DNA from: PALSA-1353 sp036267155
GTDB lineage: Bacteria > Planctomycetota > Phycisphaerae > Tepidisphaerales > Tepidisphaeraceae
DNA: 64,000 nucleotides
Direction of reading: 5' to 3'
Assembly: GCA_036267155.1 (NCBI GenBank)
Contig: DATAWP010000001.1
Span: 7,930-71,929, forward strand
The notes beneath the pieces were generated by a model that saw only the letters and a list, made by a program, of their open reading frames with translations, did not search any database and was not told where the DNA came from. A program made the position numbers and the translations under genes. Below are positions 17,298 to 26,911 of the stretch, in pieces; the stretch's first letter is position 1; each line of letters starts with the position of its first letter.

Positions 17298-19364
17298 TTA
17301 CGCCGCTGGTGTCTTGGCGGCGTCGGTCGCGTCGATCTGATTTCGCCCGCGCTGCACCATGTTCCTGCCGGCTCGCTTGGCTTCGTAAAGCGCCGCATCC
17401 GCTTCGGTCAGCAGGTCGGCGCAGCAAAGCATTTCGCTCCGCCGGCCCGCGATGCCGGCGCTGACCGTCGTTTTCAGAATACGCCCCAGATAATTGAATT
17501 CCCTGGCGGCGATCGTCGCGCGGCAGCGCTGAGCGCACAGTTCCGCCTCGGGCATCGACTGGAACGGCAGGATGATCAGAAATTCCTCACCGCCGATTCG
17601 GCAAACCGTGTCCGTGCTGCGAACGCATTTCCGCAGCGCATCGGCCACCTCGCGCAACACCATGTCTCCGGCCGAGTGGCCGTGCTGGTCGTTGACCCGT
17701 TTGAAGTGATCGATATCCAGCGTCACCACCGTGAGCGGCCTCTGATACCGGTCGCTCATCGTCCACTGCTCTTCCAATCGCCGCATCGCTTCGCGGCGGT
17801 TGTACAGGCCGGTCAGATCATCGGTGATCGCCAGGTTCTCCAGCCGGTGGTTCAGGTTGAGCAACTGCTCGTTCAATTGCCGCGAACCCTGCGTTTGGCG
17901 CAGCACTTCGTCGTAAAACGCGGCCGCCCGCAAACCGGAGCGAAGCCGCGCCATCAATTCCACTTCGTCAAACGGCTTACCGAGGAAATCGTCCACCCCC
18001 GCGTCGAAGGCCTGCGAAAGCTCGGCCTTGCTCGCATGCACCGTCAGCATGATGAAATGCAGATGGCTGCCGACCGACTGCGCCCGCACGTGCCGGCAAA
18101 ACTCCAAACCGTCCATCTGAGGCATTTCCCAGTCCGAAATGATCAGCCGCGGACGCTGCTGTTTGATCGATTCCAACGCTTTGATGGGATCGTCGAAGGC
18201 GATCGCGTCGAATCCGTGCTCGGTCAGGAAGTCCAGGATCATCTCGCGCGTGATCGCGTCGTCATCGACGATCATCACCCGCTCGCCCCCGTGGCGCGGC
18301 AGTTCGCCCGCCGACGGCGCTTCGCCCGCCTTCTCGGTCGTTTCGGGCCGGGCCCCACGCTTCTCCGTATCCTTGAACTGTTCGCGGATGGTTATGAATT
18401 GCTTCTCCGCCTGGATGAACGCATCCACCACATCCGGATCGAAATGCAGCCCCGCCTCCCGCAGAATATACGCCTTGGCCTGAAAATGGGTCATCGCATC
18501 CCGATACACACGCCGGCTGGTCAGGGCATCGTACACGTCCGCGATGGCCACGATCCGGGCCGGCAGCGGAATTTGCTCCCCCTTCAATCCTTCCGGATAT
18601 CCTTTGCCATCCCATCGCTCGTGGTGCGACATTGCGATGTCCCGCGCCATCTGCAAAAATCGGACGTTCGGAAACCGCTTTCGCGACGCGTCCAGCGTTT
18701 GCGCGCCGATCGTCACGTGCGTCCGCATAATCGCTTTTTCCTCATCCGCGAGGCTTCCCGGCTTGAGCAGAATACTGTCCGGAATCGCCACCTTTCCGAT
18801 ATCGTGCAGCGGGCTGGTTTGATGCATCAAACGGATAAATTCCGCGTCGATCATCCCGCGATGTTTTTCGGTGGTTGAGAGATATTGAGCCACGAGCCGC
18901 GCATAGCTCTGAACCCGTTCGATGTGGGCTCCGGTTTCCGGGTCCCGGCTTTCCGACAACTTCGCCAGCGCGAACATCGTCAAATCCCGAGTCTCCAGGC
19001 TCAGAATCCGCTCCGCGGTCTTCAGGCTTACCACCATTTCTTCCGAATTCAGCGGCTTGACCAGAAATGCATCGGCGCCGGCGTGCAAACCCTCAATCTT
19101 CTGTTGCCCGCTGTCCCGGCTGGTCAACATGATGATGTAGACATAACCGACAAAGTCGTCTTCGCGAATGGACCGGCACAGGTCCAGGCCGTTCATCTCC
19201 GGCATCTCCCAATCCGTGATAACGATGTGAATCTCGCCCCCGCGCAGCTTGTTCAGCGCTTCGCGTCCATTGCTGGCGCGTTCCACCTCATAGCCCATCT
19301 CATCCAGCACCCCTTCCAGGATTGCCAGAGACAGCTCGTCATCATCGACAATCAAAATGCGCAT
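17298..19364 (-). CDS. Response regulator with c-di-GMP degrading and synthesising domains (REC-HDGYP-REC-GGDEF)
   Basis: The 688-residue protein has a receiver (1-120, D51 in TDWEMP, K103), an HD-GYP phosphodiesterase domain (about 130-330; H187-D188 in HDIGK, HHERWDGKGYP at 247-257), a second receiver (about 362-482, D411, K463), and a GGDEF diguanylate cyclase domain (about 512-675) with GGEEF at 591-595. HD-GYP breaks down and GGDEF makes cyclic di-GMP, and the visible catalytic motifs of both are intact. The two receivers presumably set the balance after phosphorylation by a histidine kinase; the hybrid kinase at 13073 is a possible partner but this is only proximity. No transmembrane segment, so it is cytosolic. 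It is transcribed divergently from the sedolisin gene. Confidence 0.93.
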   Translation of the reverse strand: MRILIVDDDELSLAILEGVLDEMGYEVERASNGREALNKLRGGEIHIVITDWEMPEMNGLDLCRSIREDDFVGYVYIIMLTSRDSGQQKIEGLHAGADAFLVKPLNSEEMVVSLKTAERILSLETRDLTMFALAKLSESRDPETGAHIERVQSYARLVAQYLSTTEKHRGMIDAEFIRLMHQTSPLHDIGKVAIPDSILLKPGSLADEEKAIMRTHVTIGAQTLDASRKRFPNVRFLQMARDIAMSHHERWDGKGYPEGLKGEQIPLPARIVAIADVYDALTSRRVYRDAMTHFQAKAYILREAGLHFDPDVVDAFIQAEKQFITIREQFKDTEKRGARPETTEKAGEAPSAGELPRHGGERVMIVDDDAITREMILDFLTEHGFDAIAFDDPIKALESIKQQRPRLIISDWEMPQMDGLEFCRHVRAQSVGSHLHFIMLTVHASKAELSQAFDAGVDDFLGKPFDEVELMARLRSGLRAAAFYDEVLRQTQGSRQLNEQLLNLNHRLENLAITDDLTGLYNRREAMRRLEEQWTMSDRYQRPLTVVTLDIDHFKRVNDQHGHSAGDMVLREVADALRKCVRSTDTVCRIGGEEFLIILPFQSMPEAELCAQRCRATIAAREFNYLGRILKTTVSAGIAGRRSEMLCCADLLTEADAALYEAKRAGRNMVQRGRNQIDATDAAKTPAA

Positions 19365-19573
19365 AACGTAAGCTTGCTGGTCAAATGCCCTGTTTTGGGT
19401 GACAAGGCCTTATGGGTTATCGGATTGCGCCACACGCCTGTTTAGTGCGCCCCCGTCAAAAACTTCCGGCTTTCACATCGCACGTCCCAGAATATATCGC
19501 TGCCCGTCGGCCGCGCCGCGAATTCCCGGAATTTCATTGGCGGCGGCCTAAAACGTGGAGAATAATTTCTCGG

Positions 19574-20746
19574 ATGTCTTCGCCGTTTTCACTCGTCGAG
19601 ATCCTGGAGTCCCGCCGGCTGCTGTCGGTCGGCTATACTCCCGCGCAGATTCGCACCGCGTATGGATTCGACCAGATCACCTTCGACAACGGCACGGTTC
19701 AGGGAAACGGCGCGGGGCAGACCATTGCGGTGATCGAAGTCGATAACGACACCACACTCAACACCGATCTGGACAACTTCGACGCCGCCTACGGCCTGTC
19801 GAATTCGGGGGCCGGATGGTCATTGTCGGTCATCGGCCAAGGTGGGGGAGCGCCGCCGACGAGCAATACCGTTGGAGTGGAATCCTACGAGACCGCGCTG
19901 GACGTTGAATGGGCCCATGCCATTGCCCCGGCGGCAAACATCCTCGTTGTCGAAGCCAATTCCAGCGACAACGACGACCTCAACGCCGCCGCATCATACG
20001 CCGCGACCGTCAAAGGCGTCTCGGCTGTCTCCATGAGCTACACGTCAGTTGACTCAGGCCTCGAAGGCGATCTCTTTTACACAACGCCAGCCAATCATTC
20101 CGGCGTCACATTTGTCGCCGCCGCCGGCGATTCCGCCGAAGTCTATCATCCCGCATCCGCGGCCACGGTGCTGGGCGTCGGCGGCACATCGCTGACGCTG
20201 GGTTCCGGCAACACCTATCTCAGCGAGACAACCTGGTCCGGCACCGGCGGCGGGACCAGCGCCTATCAGGCCGAGCCTGCGTATCAGTACAACGTCCAAG
20301 ACACTGGCTTGCGCATGACTCCCGATGTCGCCTACGACGCCGATCCCAACACCGGCTTTGATATCTACGTCAACGGCGTCGATTCGCCTTTCGTCGTCGG
20401 CGGCACCAGTGCCGGCGCTCCGCAGTGGGCGGCTCTCATTGCCATCGCCGATCAGGGCCGGGTGCTCAACGGCCTCGGAAGCCTCGACGGCGCGACCCAG
20501 ACTTTGCCCATGTTGTACGATCTTTACGGCACGCCCCTGTACGCCAGCGCCTTCCACGACATCACCACCGGCGGCAACGGCGTCTTCTTCGCCGGACCCG
20601 GATACGATGAAGTCACCGGCCTGGGCTCTCCGCAGGCCAACGTGCTGGTGCAATATCTGGCGGGAAACATCTCACTCCCCGAACCGGCCACTTTCGCCAT
20701 CGCCCTGGCCCTGACCCCGCTCCTGCTCCGCCGACCCCGCCGTTAA
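19574..20746 (+). CDS. Sedolisin (S53) peptidase with PEP-CTERM sorting signal
   Basis: A 390-residue serine-carboxyl peptidase. The Glu/Asp pair is in ETALDVEWAH, the oxyanion Asp in AAGDSAE, and the nucleophile Ser in GGTSAGAPQWAAL; the C-terminal calcium site pattern (HDITTGGNG...GYDEVTGLGSP) is present. The protein begins with SLVEILESRRLLSVG, the N-terminal motif seen on many planctomycete exported proteins, and ends with LPEPATFAIALALTPLLLRRPRR, a PEP-CTERM signal (Pro-Glu-Pro, hydrophobic helix, arginines). The large propeptide usual for S53 enzymes is absent, as in some bacterial members. ATG 19574 is chosen because the motif follows at once and GGAG lies 13 bases upstream. Expected at the cell surface or outside. 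Confidence 0.88.
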   Translation: MSSPFSLVEILESRRLLSVGYTPAQIRTAYGFDQITFDNGTVQGNGAGQTIAVIEVDNDTTLNTDLDNFDAAYGLSNSGAGWSLSVIGQGGGAPPTSNTVGVESYETALDVEWAHAIAPAANILVVEANSSDNDDLNAAASYAATVKGVSAVSMSYTSVDSGLEGDLFYTTPANHSGVTFVAAAGDSAEVYHPASAATVLGVGGTSLTLGSGNTYLSETTWSGTGGGTSAYQAEPAYQYNVQDTGLRMTPDVAYDADPNTGFDIYVNGVDSPFVVGGTSAGAPQWAALIAIADQGRVLNGLGSLDGATQTLPMLYDLYGTPLYASAFHDITTGGNGVFFAGPGYDEVTGLGSPQANVLVQYLAGNISLPEPATFAIALALTPLLLRRPRR

Positions 20747-20749
20747 CCG

Positions 20750-23002
20750 TTAAGCCCCGGCGGCCCCGCCGGGTCCCTCCGTCTCGCCGGATCCCTCCGT
20801 CTCGCCGGGCCTCTCCCCCCGCCCCAGCACTTCCAGCAGCGGTCCCAGATGCTTTTCATAATGCCGCCACCGCCCGACTGAACTCGAATAAATCGGCTGC
20901 CGCACCTGCCAGACGCTGGCGGTCAGCACCGTGTTCTTCGCGCGGTAAAATTCCAAGCAGGCCGGATCCCACGGCAAACCCAGAAATTCGATCAGCCGCC
21001 TGCTCTGCCCCTCCAAATCCGCCACCACCGATTCGTACTGCATTTCGAGCATCCTCAGCGGCAGCACACGCTTCCAGTGCTCCATCAACCGGTCGGTTGC
21101 CAGGTAGTTCTCACCGCAATGCGCCAAGTCGAACGCAAAGAGATTGCCCGTGGCGAATAATTGGAAGAAACAGGAGAGGCAATTATCGCGGGGGTCTCGG
21201 CGGCAAAGAATCACCCGCGCTCGTGGAAACAGAGTGCAAATGAAGCCCAGCGCAAGAACGTTACCCGGCATTTTGTCCACAACTCGCGAGGCGGTGGGAT
21301 TCAATTCTCGCACGTGCCGCAGGTACTGCTCCGCTGCTTTTCTGATCGGTTCCGGACTCCATCCCATCGCGGTACTCGTCAGATCTGTTCGCCCCCCCGA
21401 CTGTTCGATCTGGTTAATGTCCCTCAACTCCCCCGCCCCGTGAGCCTGGGGGTGGCTGGCCGCTATCTGCTGCACCAGCGTGGTGCCTGATCTGGGCATT
21501 CCCACCACGAACACCGGAACTTCCGACGGGTCACCCCATTCCCGCCGCGCCTCAAAGAATGACGGCGTATATATTTTGATCAGTTCATCGACCATGCTGT
21601 GCATGACCGCCGGGTTGTATCGTTCGCCCGTCAGCTCCCGCTGCTGTTTCACCAGCCCATTCGCCTCGGCAAATCGACCGAAGGCTTCTTCATAGCGGTC
21701 GGCGTCGTCCAGCATTTTCCCCAGCGCAAATCCGATCGAGATCCGTTCCTCCGAAGTCAAAATGGAGTGATTGATCATTGCCGTCAGCTTCTCGATGTCC
21801 TTCGAATCGGAGCCGACTCTTCCCGTGGCGACCAGACCCTTGTAACCAGTCGCGGAACCGGGCTGTATTGCCAGAACGCGCCGGAAGCAATCTGCCGCTT
21901 CATCGAACCTGCCCGCCGCGCGCAATGCCATACCCAGCCTGTTCCAGGTCGCCGCGTTGTCGGGGTCGATCTCAACGGCGCGTCGATAGTGTTCGATCGC
22001 CGCGGTCGCGTCCAGTTTGTGTAACAGAATCTCACCCATCGCCAGGTGGGTATACGCGGCCTCCGGCTGGATCGCCGCCGCTGCCGCGTGATACTTCGTT
22101 GCCTGCTCGAACCGCTGCAGCGTTGCCAGGACCATTGCCATGCTCGCATGAGCCGCAAAGTGGTCCGGCTCTGACTGGATGGTTCTTTTAAATTCGGCCA
22201 TCGCCTCTTCCAGCCGATCCGCGGCCTGAAACGCCTGTCCCAAATTGAAATGGACCGCCGCGTTAGTCGGCTTCAGTTGCAGTGCCCTCTTATATGCCGC
22301 GATCGACTCGTCCCACCGGCCCATTCCCCTCAGGATGTTGGCCATATTGTTGTGCGACTCAAACATATCCGGCTTGAGTTTCGAAACCCGCCGGTACTCC
22401 GCCAGTGCCTTCTCCAATTGGCCGGCGCTCTGATATAGCTCTGCCAGGTTGAAGTGCGCATCCGCCCAATCCGGCCTCAGGGCAATCGCTCTCAAATAGG
22501 CGTCGATAGCCTCATCCACCCGGCCCTGGATCGTCAGCGCCTTGGCCAAATTTCGTTGCGCGTCCGGCGAGCCCGGATTGAGCTGGGCCGCCTTGGAAAA
22601 AGAAGCGGCCGCTTCCTCCAGCCGCCCTCCCATTCTGAGAACCACCGCCAGATCGCGGTGCGAATCCGCATCGTTCGGCCGCATCTCCACGACCTTCCGG
22701 TACGCCCCGATCGCCTCCTCGAATCGATTCATTTGCGCCAAAATGGTCCCGAGATTCTTGATGGCGTCCGGGTAATCCGGCTTGATCTTGACGGCCCGGC
22801 CAATCAAATCGACCGCCGCGTCATTCTTGCCGCGCTGACCCGACAGCACCCCCAGCAAATGCAGCGCATCGGGATGGTTTGGCTCCACATCCAGGATTTG
22901 CCGGTAGATTTTCTCCGCTCCCCCCATGTCTCCCGCCCGGTGGCGCCGCATCGCCAATTCTATCTGCTCTTTGCTATTCTTCACTGGCTTGAACCATCCC
23001 AT
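20750..23002 (-). CDS. TPR-repeat sulfotransferase
   Basis: About 12 tetratricopeptide repeats (residues 8-430) precede a sulfotransferase domain (about 500-735). The PAPS 5'-phosphosulfate loop is FVVGMPRSGTTLVQQ and the 3'-phosphate region is VILCRRDPRDNCLSCFFQ. It would transfer sulfate from PAPS to a protein or glycan, with the repeats recognising the target. The length is 750 residues from ATG 23002 (MGWFKP), preceded by a GGCGAG-like site; an earlier in-frame start at 23140 would add 46 residues with no repeat pattern. The gene is divergent from the TPR-GT41 gene (145 bases between starts) and its stop is four bases from the sedolisin stop. The C-terminus has a low-complexity Gly/Glu tail (GETEGSGETEGPGG). 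Confidence 0.85.
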   Translation of the reverse strand: MGWFKPVKNSKEQIELAMRRHRAGDMGGAEKIYRQILDVEPNHPDALHLLGVLSGQRGKNDAAVDLIGRAVKIKPDYPDAIKNLGTILAQMNRFEEAIGAYRKVVEMRPNDADSHRDLAVVLRMGGRLEEAAASFSKAAQLNPGSPDAQRNLAKALTIQGRVDEAIDAYLRAIALRPDWADAHFNLAELYQSAGQLEKALAEYRRVSKLKPDMFESHNNMANILRGMGRWDESIAAYKRALQLKPTNAAVHFNLGQAFQAADRLEEAMAEFKRTIQSEPDHFAAHASMAMVLATLQRFEQATKYHAAAAAIQPEAAYTHLAMGEILLHKLDATAAIEHYRRAVEIDPDNAATWNRLGMALRAAGRFDEAADCFRRVLAIQPGSATGYKGLVATGRVGSDSKDIEKLTAMINHSILTSEERISIGFALGKMLDDADRYEEAFGRFAEANGLVKQQRELTGERYNPAVMHSMVDELIKIYTPSFFEARREWGDPSEVPVFVVGMPRSGTTLVQQIAASHPQAHGAGELRDINQIEQSGGRTDLTSTAMGWSPEPIRKAAEQYLRHVRELNPTASRVVDKMPGNVLALGFICTLFPRARVILCRRDPRDNCLSCFFQLFATGNLFAFDLAHCGENYLATDRLMEHWKRVLPLRMLEMQYESVVADLEGQSRRLIEFLGLPWDPACLEFYRAKNTVLTASVWQVRQPIYSSSVGRWRHYEKHLGPLLEVLGRGERPGETEGSGETEGPGGAAGA

Positions 23003-23146
23003 CTCGCCCCGGGAGAACGTTCCGCAGCGCCCCCGAAATATATCACCTGCACGACCATTTGTGAAAACGCGTCTGATCCCCCAAAGTTGCCGAACCGCCA
23101 TTCCGCAGGTCTTCAACCCCGCGCCCCCATTACCTATCATTCACGC

Positions 23147-24943
23147 ATGTCTCCCTCTGAGATTCACGAACTGTTCGTCATCGCCCTTGGCTTGCACAAC
23201 TCTGGCAAGCTCTCCGATGCCGAGAAGATTTATCAGAGCATTCTTGCCGCACATCCCGATCATCCTGATGCCATTCATTTACTCGGCTTCCTCGCTCACC
23301 AGCGGGGTCAATGTCAGCTTGCCGCTCATCTCGTCCAAAAGGCCATCCGGATTAACCCCAGGAATTCAGAATATTACGCCACCCTGGGCGCGGCCTTTCT
23401 GCGCCTCGGTCAATACCTCGACTGCATCAAGGCCTGCGGAAAAGCCGTCGCCATGAACCCGCGCCTCCCCCACGCGCTCAATAGCCTCGGCTTGGCCTTG
23501 ATCCGGGTGGATGATGCCCAACCCGCCGCCGCCGCCGCCGCCGCCCGCAGCGCACTGGCACTGGAGAATAATCGCAACCCGGAAGAGTCCTACCGGATTC
23601 TCGGCGCCGCCCTGAGCCTGATGGGTCAGCCGAGCGAGGCCGCCGCCGCGTTCCGAGAATCCCTCCGGCTTCAACCGGATTGTTCTGATGTCCGCTCCGA
23701 CCTTATCTTCACTATGCAGCACGATCCCGCCTGCGACGAAAAAACAATCGCCGCGGAACTGGCGGAGTGGAACCGCCTTCACGTGGTTCCCTTGCGCCAT
23801 TTGATCCAGCCCCACCACATCGACCGGTCCCCCGACCGCCGGCTCCGCATTGGCTGGGTTTCTGCCGATTTCTGTCAGCATGTCCTCGCTTATTGCGTGC
23901 TGCCAATATTTCAAGAATTTGACTCCAATCGCTTCAAAAATTTCTGCTATTCCAGCGTCCTCCTTCCCGATGACATGACCGATCGCATCCGTGGGGCCGT
24001 TGATACTTGGCGGGATATTTGCCAGGTATCCGACCAGCGGGCCGCCGAAATCATTCGCTCCGATCGCATTGACATTCTGGTCGACCTGGGCCTTCACAGC
24101 GGCGGCAATCGCGTGACGCTGTTCGCGCTCAAGCCGGCGCCGATCCAGGTGAGTTATCTCGGATATTGCGGCAGCACCGGCCTGGAAACGATGGATTATC
24201 GCATCTCCGATCCCTATATCGATCCGCCGGATTCCGACCTTTCCCGTTACTCCGAGCGCACCGTCTTCCTACCCGACAGTTTTCTTCTCTACCGCCCCAT
24301 GATGACTCCGCCCGATGTCTCGCCTCTTCCTTCGCTTTCCGAGGGCTGCGTCACCTTCGGCTGTCTCAATAGCTTCACCAAGGTCTCCCGTTCGGTCCTG
24401 CTCCTTTGGGCCCAGATCATGCGCGCCGCACCGGCTTCTCGCTTACTCCTGCATGCACCGCCCGGCGGCTGCCAGCAGCAATTGCTGGCCGAATTTCAGC
24501 ACTGGGGCCTTTCGCCCGATCGGTTCCAGTTTGTTCCTCACCAATCCTGGAAGGGGTACATCGAAACCTACAATCGCATAGACATTGCGCTGGACCCTTT
24601 TCCCTATGGCGGTGGCGTTACCACTTGCGATGCCCTGCTCATGGGCGTCCCGGTCATCGCCTTGCGCGGAACGACCGCGGCGGGGCGGTTGAGTTACAGT
24701 ATCCTGTGCAACATCGGCCGCTCAGATTTAGCGGCCGACACACCCCAGCGGTATGTGGAGATCGCCGCCGCACTGGCGGCAAATCCCGCCCGCCTTTTCG
24801 ACCTTCGCTCCAATCTCCGCCTGGCACTGCAAACATCCCCAGTAATGGATCCTTCAGCTACTGCCGTTAATTTAGGCAACCTGTTTCTGGAGATATGGGA
24901 AAAGTATCTGCGGAATACCGCCCCAACTCGTTTAAATGAATGA
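23147..24943 (+). CDS. TPR protein with O-GlcNAc transferase/SPINDLY-like (GT41) domain
   Basis: The 598-residue protein has about five TPRs (residues 5-190) followed by a GT41 catalytic region (about 225-580): RRLRIGWVSADF opens the N-lobe, and FGCLNSFTKVS, HQSWKGYIETYNRIDIALDPFPYGGGVTTCDALLMGVPVI and TAAGRLSYSIL form the nucleotide-binding C-lobe. GT41 enzymes attach GlcNAc or fucose to Ser/Thr of proteins in the cytosol. The ATG at 23147 is the first in-frame start after the divergent neighbour; no clear Shine-Dalgarno precedes it. A second protein with two copies of this domain is encoded at 28038. Alanine-rich codon runs (residues ~125-132) are unusual but in frame. Confidence 0.85.
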   Translation: MSPSEIHELFVIALGLHNSGKLSDAEKIYQSILAAHPDHPDAIHLLGFLAHQRGQCQLAAHLVQKAIRINPRNSEYYATLGAAFLRLGQYLDCIKACGKAVAMNPRLPHALNSLGLALIRVDDAQPAAAAAAARSALALENNRNPEESYRILGAALSLMGQPSEAAAAFRESLRLQPDCSDVRSDLIFTMQHDPACDEKTIAAELAEWNRLHVVPLRHLIQPHHIDRSPDRRLRIGWVSADFCQHVLAYCVLPIFQEFDSNRFKNFCYSSVLLPDDMTDRIRGAVDTWRDICQVSDQRAAEIIRSDRIDILVDLGLHSGGNRVTLFALKPAPIQVSYLGYCGSTGLETMDYRISDPYIDPPDSDLSRYSERTVFLPDSFLLYRPMMTPPDVSPLPSLSEGCVTFGCLNSFTKVSRSVLLLWAQIMRAAPASRLLLHAPPGGCQQQLLAEFQHWGLSPDRFQFVPHQSWKGYIETYNRIDIALDPFPYGGGVTTCDALLMGVPVIALRGTTAAGRLSYSILCNIGRSDLAADTPQRYVEIAAALAANPARLFDLRSNLRLALQTSPVMDPSATAVNLGNLFLEIWEKYLRNTAPTRLNE

Positions 24944-25247
24944 GCGAAAAGAAATCCTATCGCCTTTCGGTTTCTATATTTGGGCCTATTTCAGCATCTT
25001 TATCCCATCCATCGCACGCCCTAACGTAAAAATCATGATCAAACCCTCGAATTCCTTCAATTTTTATGTTGCGTTTCATTCACCATGCGGTAAACTTCCC
25101 GCTGTCTGGCCACCACTATGTTAGTGGTGCGGCCTCCGGGATGTGGGTAAATGCGAACGGCATATTCGCTCAAACCCAGCAAATCGGAAGGCGGAGAATT
25201 GTGGGAACGGCAGTTCCCAAGGCACACCTAATTCGCGAGGTAGAGAT
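24944..25247. other. Leader/intergenic region with two hairpins, no gene seen
   Basis: The 304 bases before the PEP-CTERM gene hold no credible gene. Two small hairpins lie in it: 25111-25129 (8-bp stem, loop TGT) and 25202-25219 (TGGGAAC/GTTCCCA, loop GGCA), the second 29 bases before the ATG. They may be part of the 5' untranslated region. The left half is AT-rich and could hold the promoter. Confidence 0.5.
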
Positions 25248-26762
25248 ATGCAATCAGCCAAGAAAGTGAAAGCGTTGTCGGTTCTGTCGATGGCAGCCGC
25301 CGCTGCGGTGGGACTCAGTTTTCAAACCCCCACGGCTAAGGCCGCTACGTTGAACCTGTACTATAACTCTGGTGGATCGAGTTCGACAGCCGGGACCCCT
25401 GACACCATTAGCTATGGAACGAGTACTTCAACTCTTACTACTGTTGCCGTTGACCCCTCGGCCACCGCGGTAACTATCAACATTCCGGTGGGCGATGTCC
25501 TTCAGTTTGGAATTAACGCGGTTGTGACCAACAACGTGAATCCAGTTGCTGGACAGAGCCTCAAGACCACGGCGGGCAAAACGGTCGCAAATTCGGCCCA
25601 GCCCACCAATCTAGGTCTCAACGAACTATCCTTTGACATTGCTTCCAGCGATTTGACCGGCTCCACGTTGACGCCTGTGGAAGGTGGAATTCGTGACACG
25701 TTCAGCGGTGCTACGGATTACAATTCCTCAGCGGTACTCCCACTATCGCCAGGAGGTGCCGGTGTCACCTCAGCTGCTACCGATGGCGGCGACGTGCTTC
25801 AGAAAGGCACCCTGGGTGGTGGTGATGTTGGGGATCACTACGGCATTACTCCCTTGGCTAACGCCTCCGCTAGTGCTCAGACTCAGCAAACTAATCTACA
25901 GGCATATGCGGCAGCTACGGCGTCGCCCACGAATTCGGCGTCCGGATTCACGAATCTTACATATACGGCGTCGCAGGTTGGAATCGTCACTCTTTCCACA
26001 GTCGCTCTCAGCGGTGGCACCGAATATTGGTCTTATAATGCCGGTGCTGCGTTGACGAACGGTGGATCAGAAGCTTCGGCGATCTACGAAGCCACCCACT
26101 TCACCAACCCCGGCGACAGCTTGGGCCCCAATGCGGGTATTGGTGAGAGTGCTGGTGGAACGGGCAGCTTGCCCCTGTTGGTCATCAACATCACCGGTTC
26201 GGTTACCGTGACAACGCCTGTTGGCCATGCGATTATCTCGCTGACCACCGGCGCACCGACCAGCTACGGCTCGTCGCAAGGCACGCTGGCGATCACGGGC
26301 AGCAACGGCAGCTACACCCACGCTTCGGTTACCTTCCCAGCAGTAGCAACAGGCTATGTTGGAGCGGGCACGTTTAATCCCGCAACCGACACCGAGGTTT
26401 ATGGTGTTGACGTGCTGGACGGCGGCGTCCAGGCGAATCAGGCTGAATTGGATGCGTTGGTTGCCGAAATCAACGTGGGTGACGTGACTAACGGAGTACC
26501 GGCGTCGAGCATTCTGGCCTCGTCGAGCGCCACCGGCACGAATCCGTACGACTTCGCCACCAACTACAACCTGTACCTTGTTGCCAGCCCCGGCGTCGGC
26601 GCCAACGATTTCCTTGGCATCGACCTGGCCACCGGCAACGATGCGGCTCTCAGTGGCTACACCTTCTCCGCAGTCACTGTGGTTCCAGAGCCGATGAGTC
26701 TGGGCCTCCTGGCTCTCGGCGGCTTGGGTCTGATGACCCGGCGCAATCGCCGCAAGGCCTAA
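25248..26762 (+). CDS. PEP-CTERM sorted exported protein of unknown function
   Basis: The 504-residue protein starts with a signal peptide (KKVKALSVLSMAAAAAVGLSFQ... cleaved near AKA) and ends with VVPEPMSLGLLALGGLGLMTRRNRRKA, a textbook PEP-CTERM signal, so it is exported and probably anchored or released by an exosortase/archaeosortase-like system. Between them lies a Thr/Ser/Gly/Ala-rich beta-type sequence without a catalytic motif I recognise. ATG 25248 has GAGG eight bases upstream and directly starts the signal peptide. The gene is followed by a strong intrinsic terminator at 26794. Codon use has more A/T in third positions in its first half than its neighbours have. A structural or surface role is likely but unproven. 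Confidence 0.8.
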   Translation: MQSAKKVKALSVLSMAAAAAVGLSFQTPTAKAATLNLYYNSGGSSSTAGTPDTISYGTSTSTLTTVAVDPSATAVTINIPVGDVLQFGINAVVTNNVNPVAGQSLKTTAGKTVANSAQPTNLGLNELSFDIASSDLTGSTLTPVEGGIRDTFSGATDYNSSAVLPLSPGGAGVTSAATDGGDVLQKGTLGGGDVGDHYGITPLANASASAQTQQTNLQAYAAATASPTNSASGFTNLTYTASQVGIVTLSTVALSGGTEYWSYNAGAALTNGGSEASAIYEATHFTNPGDSLGPNAGIGESAGGTGSLPLLVINITGSVTVTTPVGHAIISLTTGAPTSYGSSQGTLAITGSNGSYTHASVTFPAVATGYVGAGTFNPATDTEVYGVDVLDGGVQANQAELDALVAEINVGDVTNGVPASSILASSSATGTNPYDFATNYNLYLVASPGVGANDFLGIDLATGNDAALSGYTFSAVTVVPEPMSLGLLALGGLGLMTRRNRRKA

Positions 26763-26793
26763 GCTCAAGAGTTTCTGCTTCGCGAATTCTCAC

Positions 26794-26824
26794 CGGCTGG
26801 ACATCCGTCCAGCCGGTTTTTTTT
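26794..26824 (+). terminator. Rho-independent terminator of the PEP-CTERM gene
   Basis: CCGGCTGGAC (26794-26803) pairs perfectly with 26808-26817 across a four-base loop, followed by seven T (26818-26824). It lies 31 bases after the stop of the gene ending at 26762. Confidence 0.93.
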
Positions 26825-26861
26825 GCGGAAGCGGCAAGGACAAGCACCAAACGATCCATTC

Positions 26862-26893
26862 AACTTGCACTTGCAACTTGCACTTGCCACTTG
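26862..26893. repeat. Short tandem repeat of an ACTTGC hexamer
   Basis: About five imperfect copies of (A)ACTTGC lie between the convergent gene ends at 26762 and 26912, just after the terminator. No function is evident; replication slippage is a simple explanation. Confidence 0.7.
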
Positions 26894-26911
26894 TCTTCGC
26901 GTTTTTTGAGA

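Noticed and set aside
17271..18878. 535-codon plus-strand frame opposite the REC-HDGYP-REC-GGDEF gene
   Set aside because: Antisense shadow of a gene with secure domains; no family features.
23521..23560. Possible sequencing error or frameshift in the GCC-rich alanine run of the TPR-GT41 gene
   Set aside because: The frame is intact on both sides and the TPR pattern continues, so the run is a genuine Ala stretch.
26862..26893. CRISPR-like repeat array
   Set aside because: Repeats of six to seven bases without spacers are a simple tandem repeat. No CRISPR array or cas gene was seen in the window.
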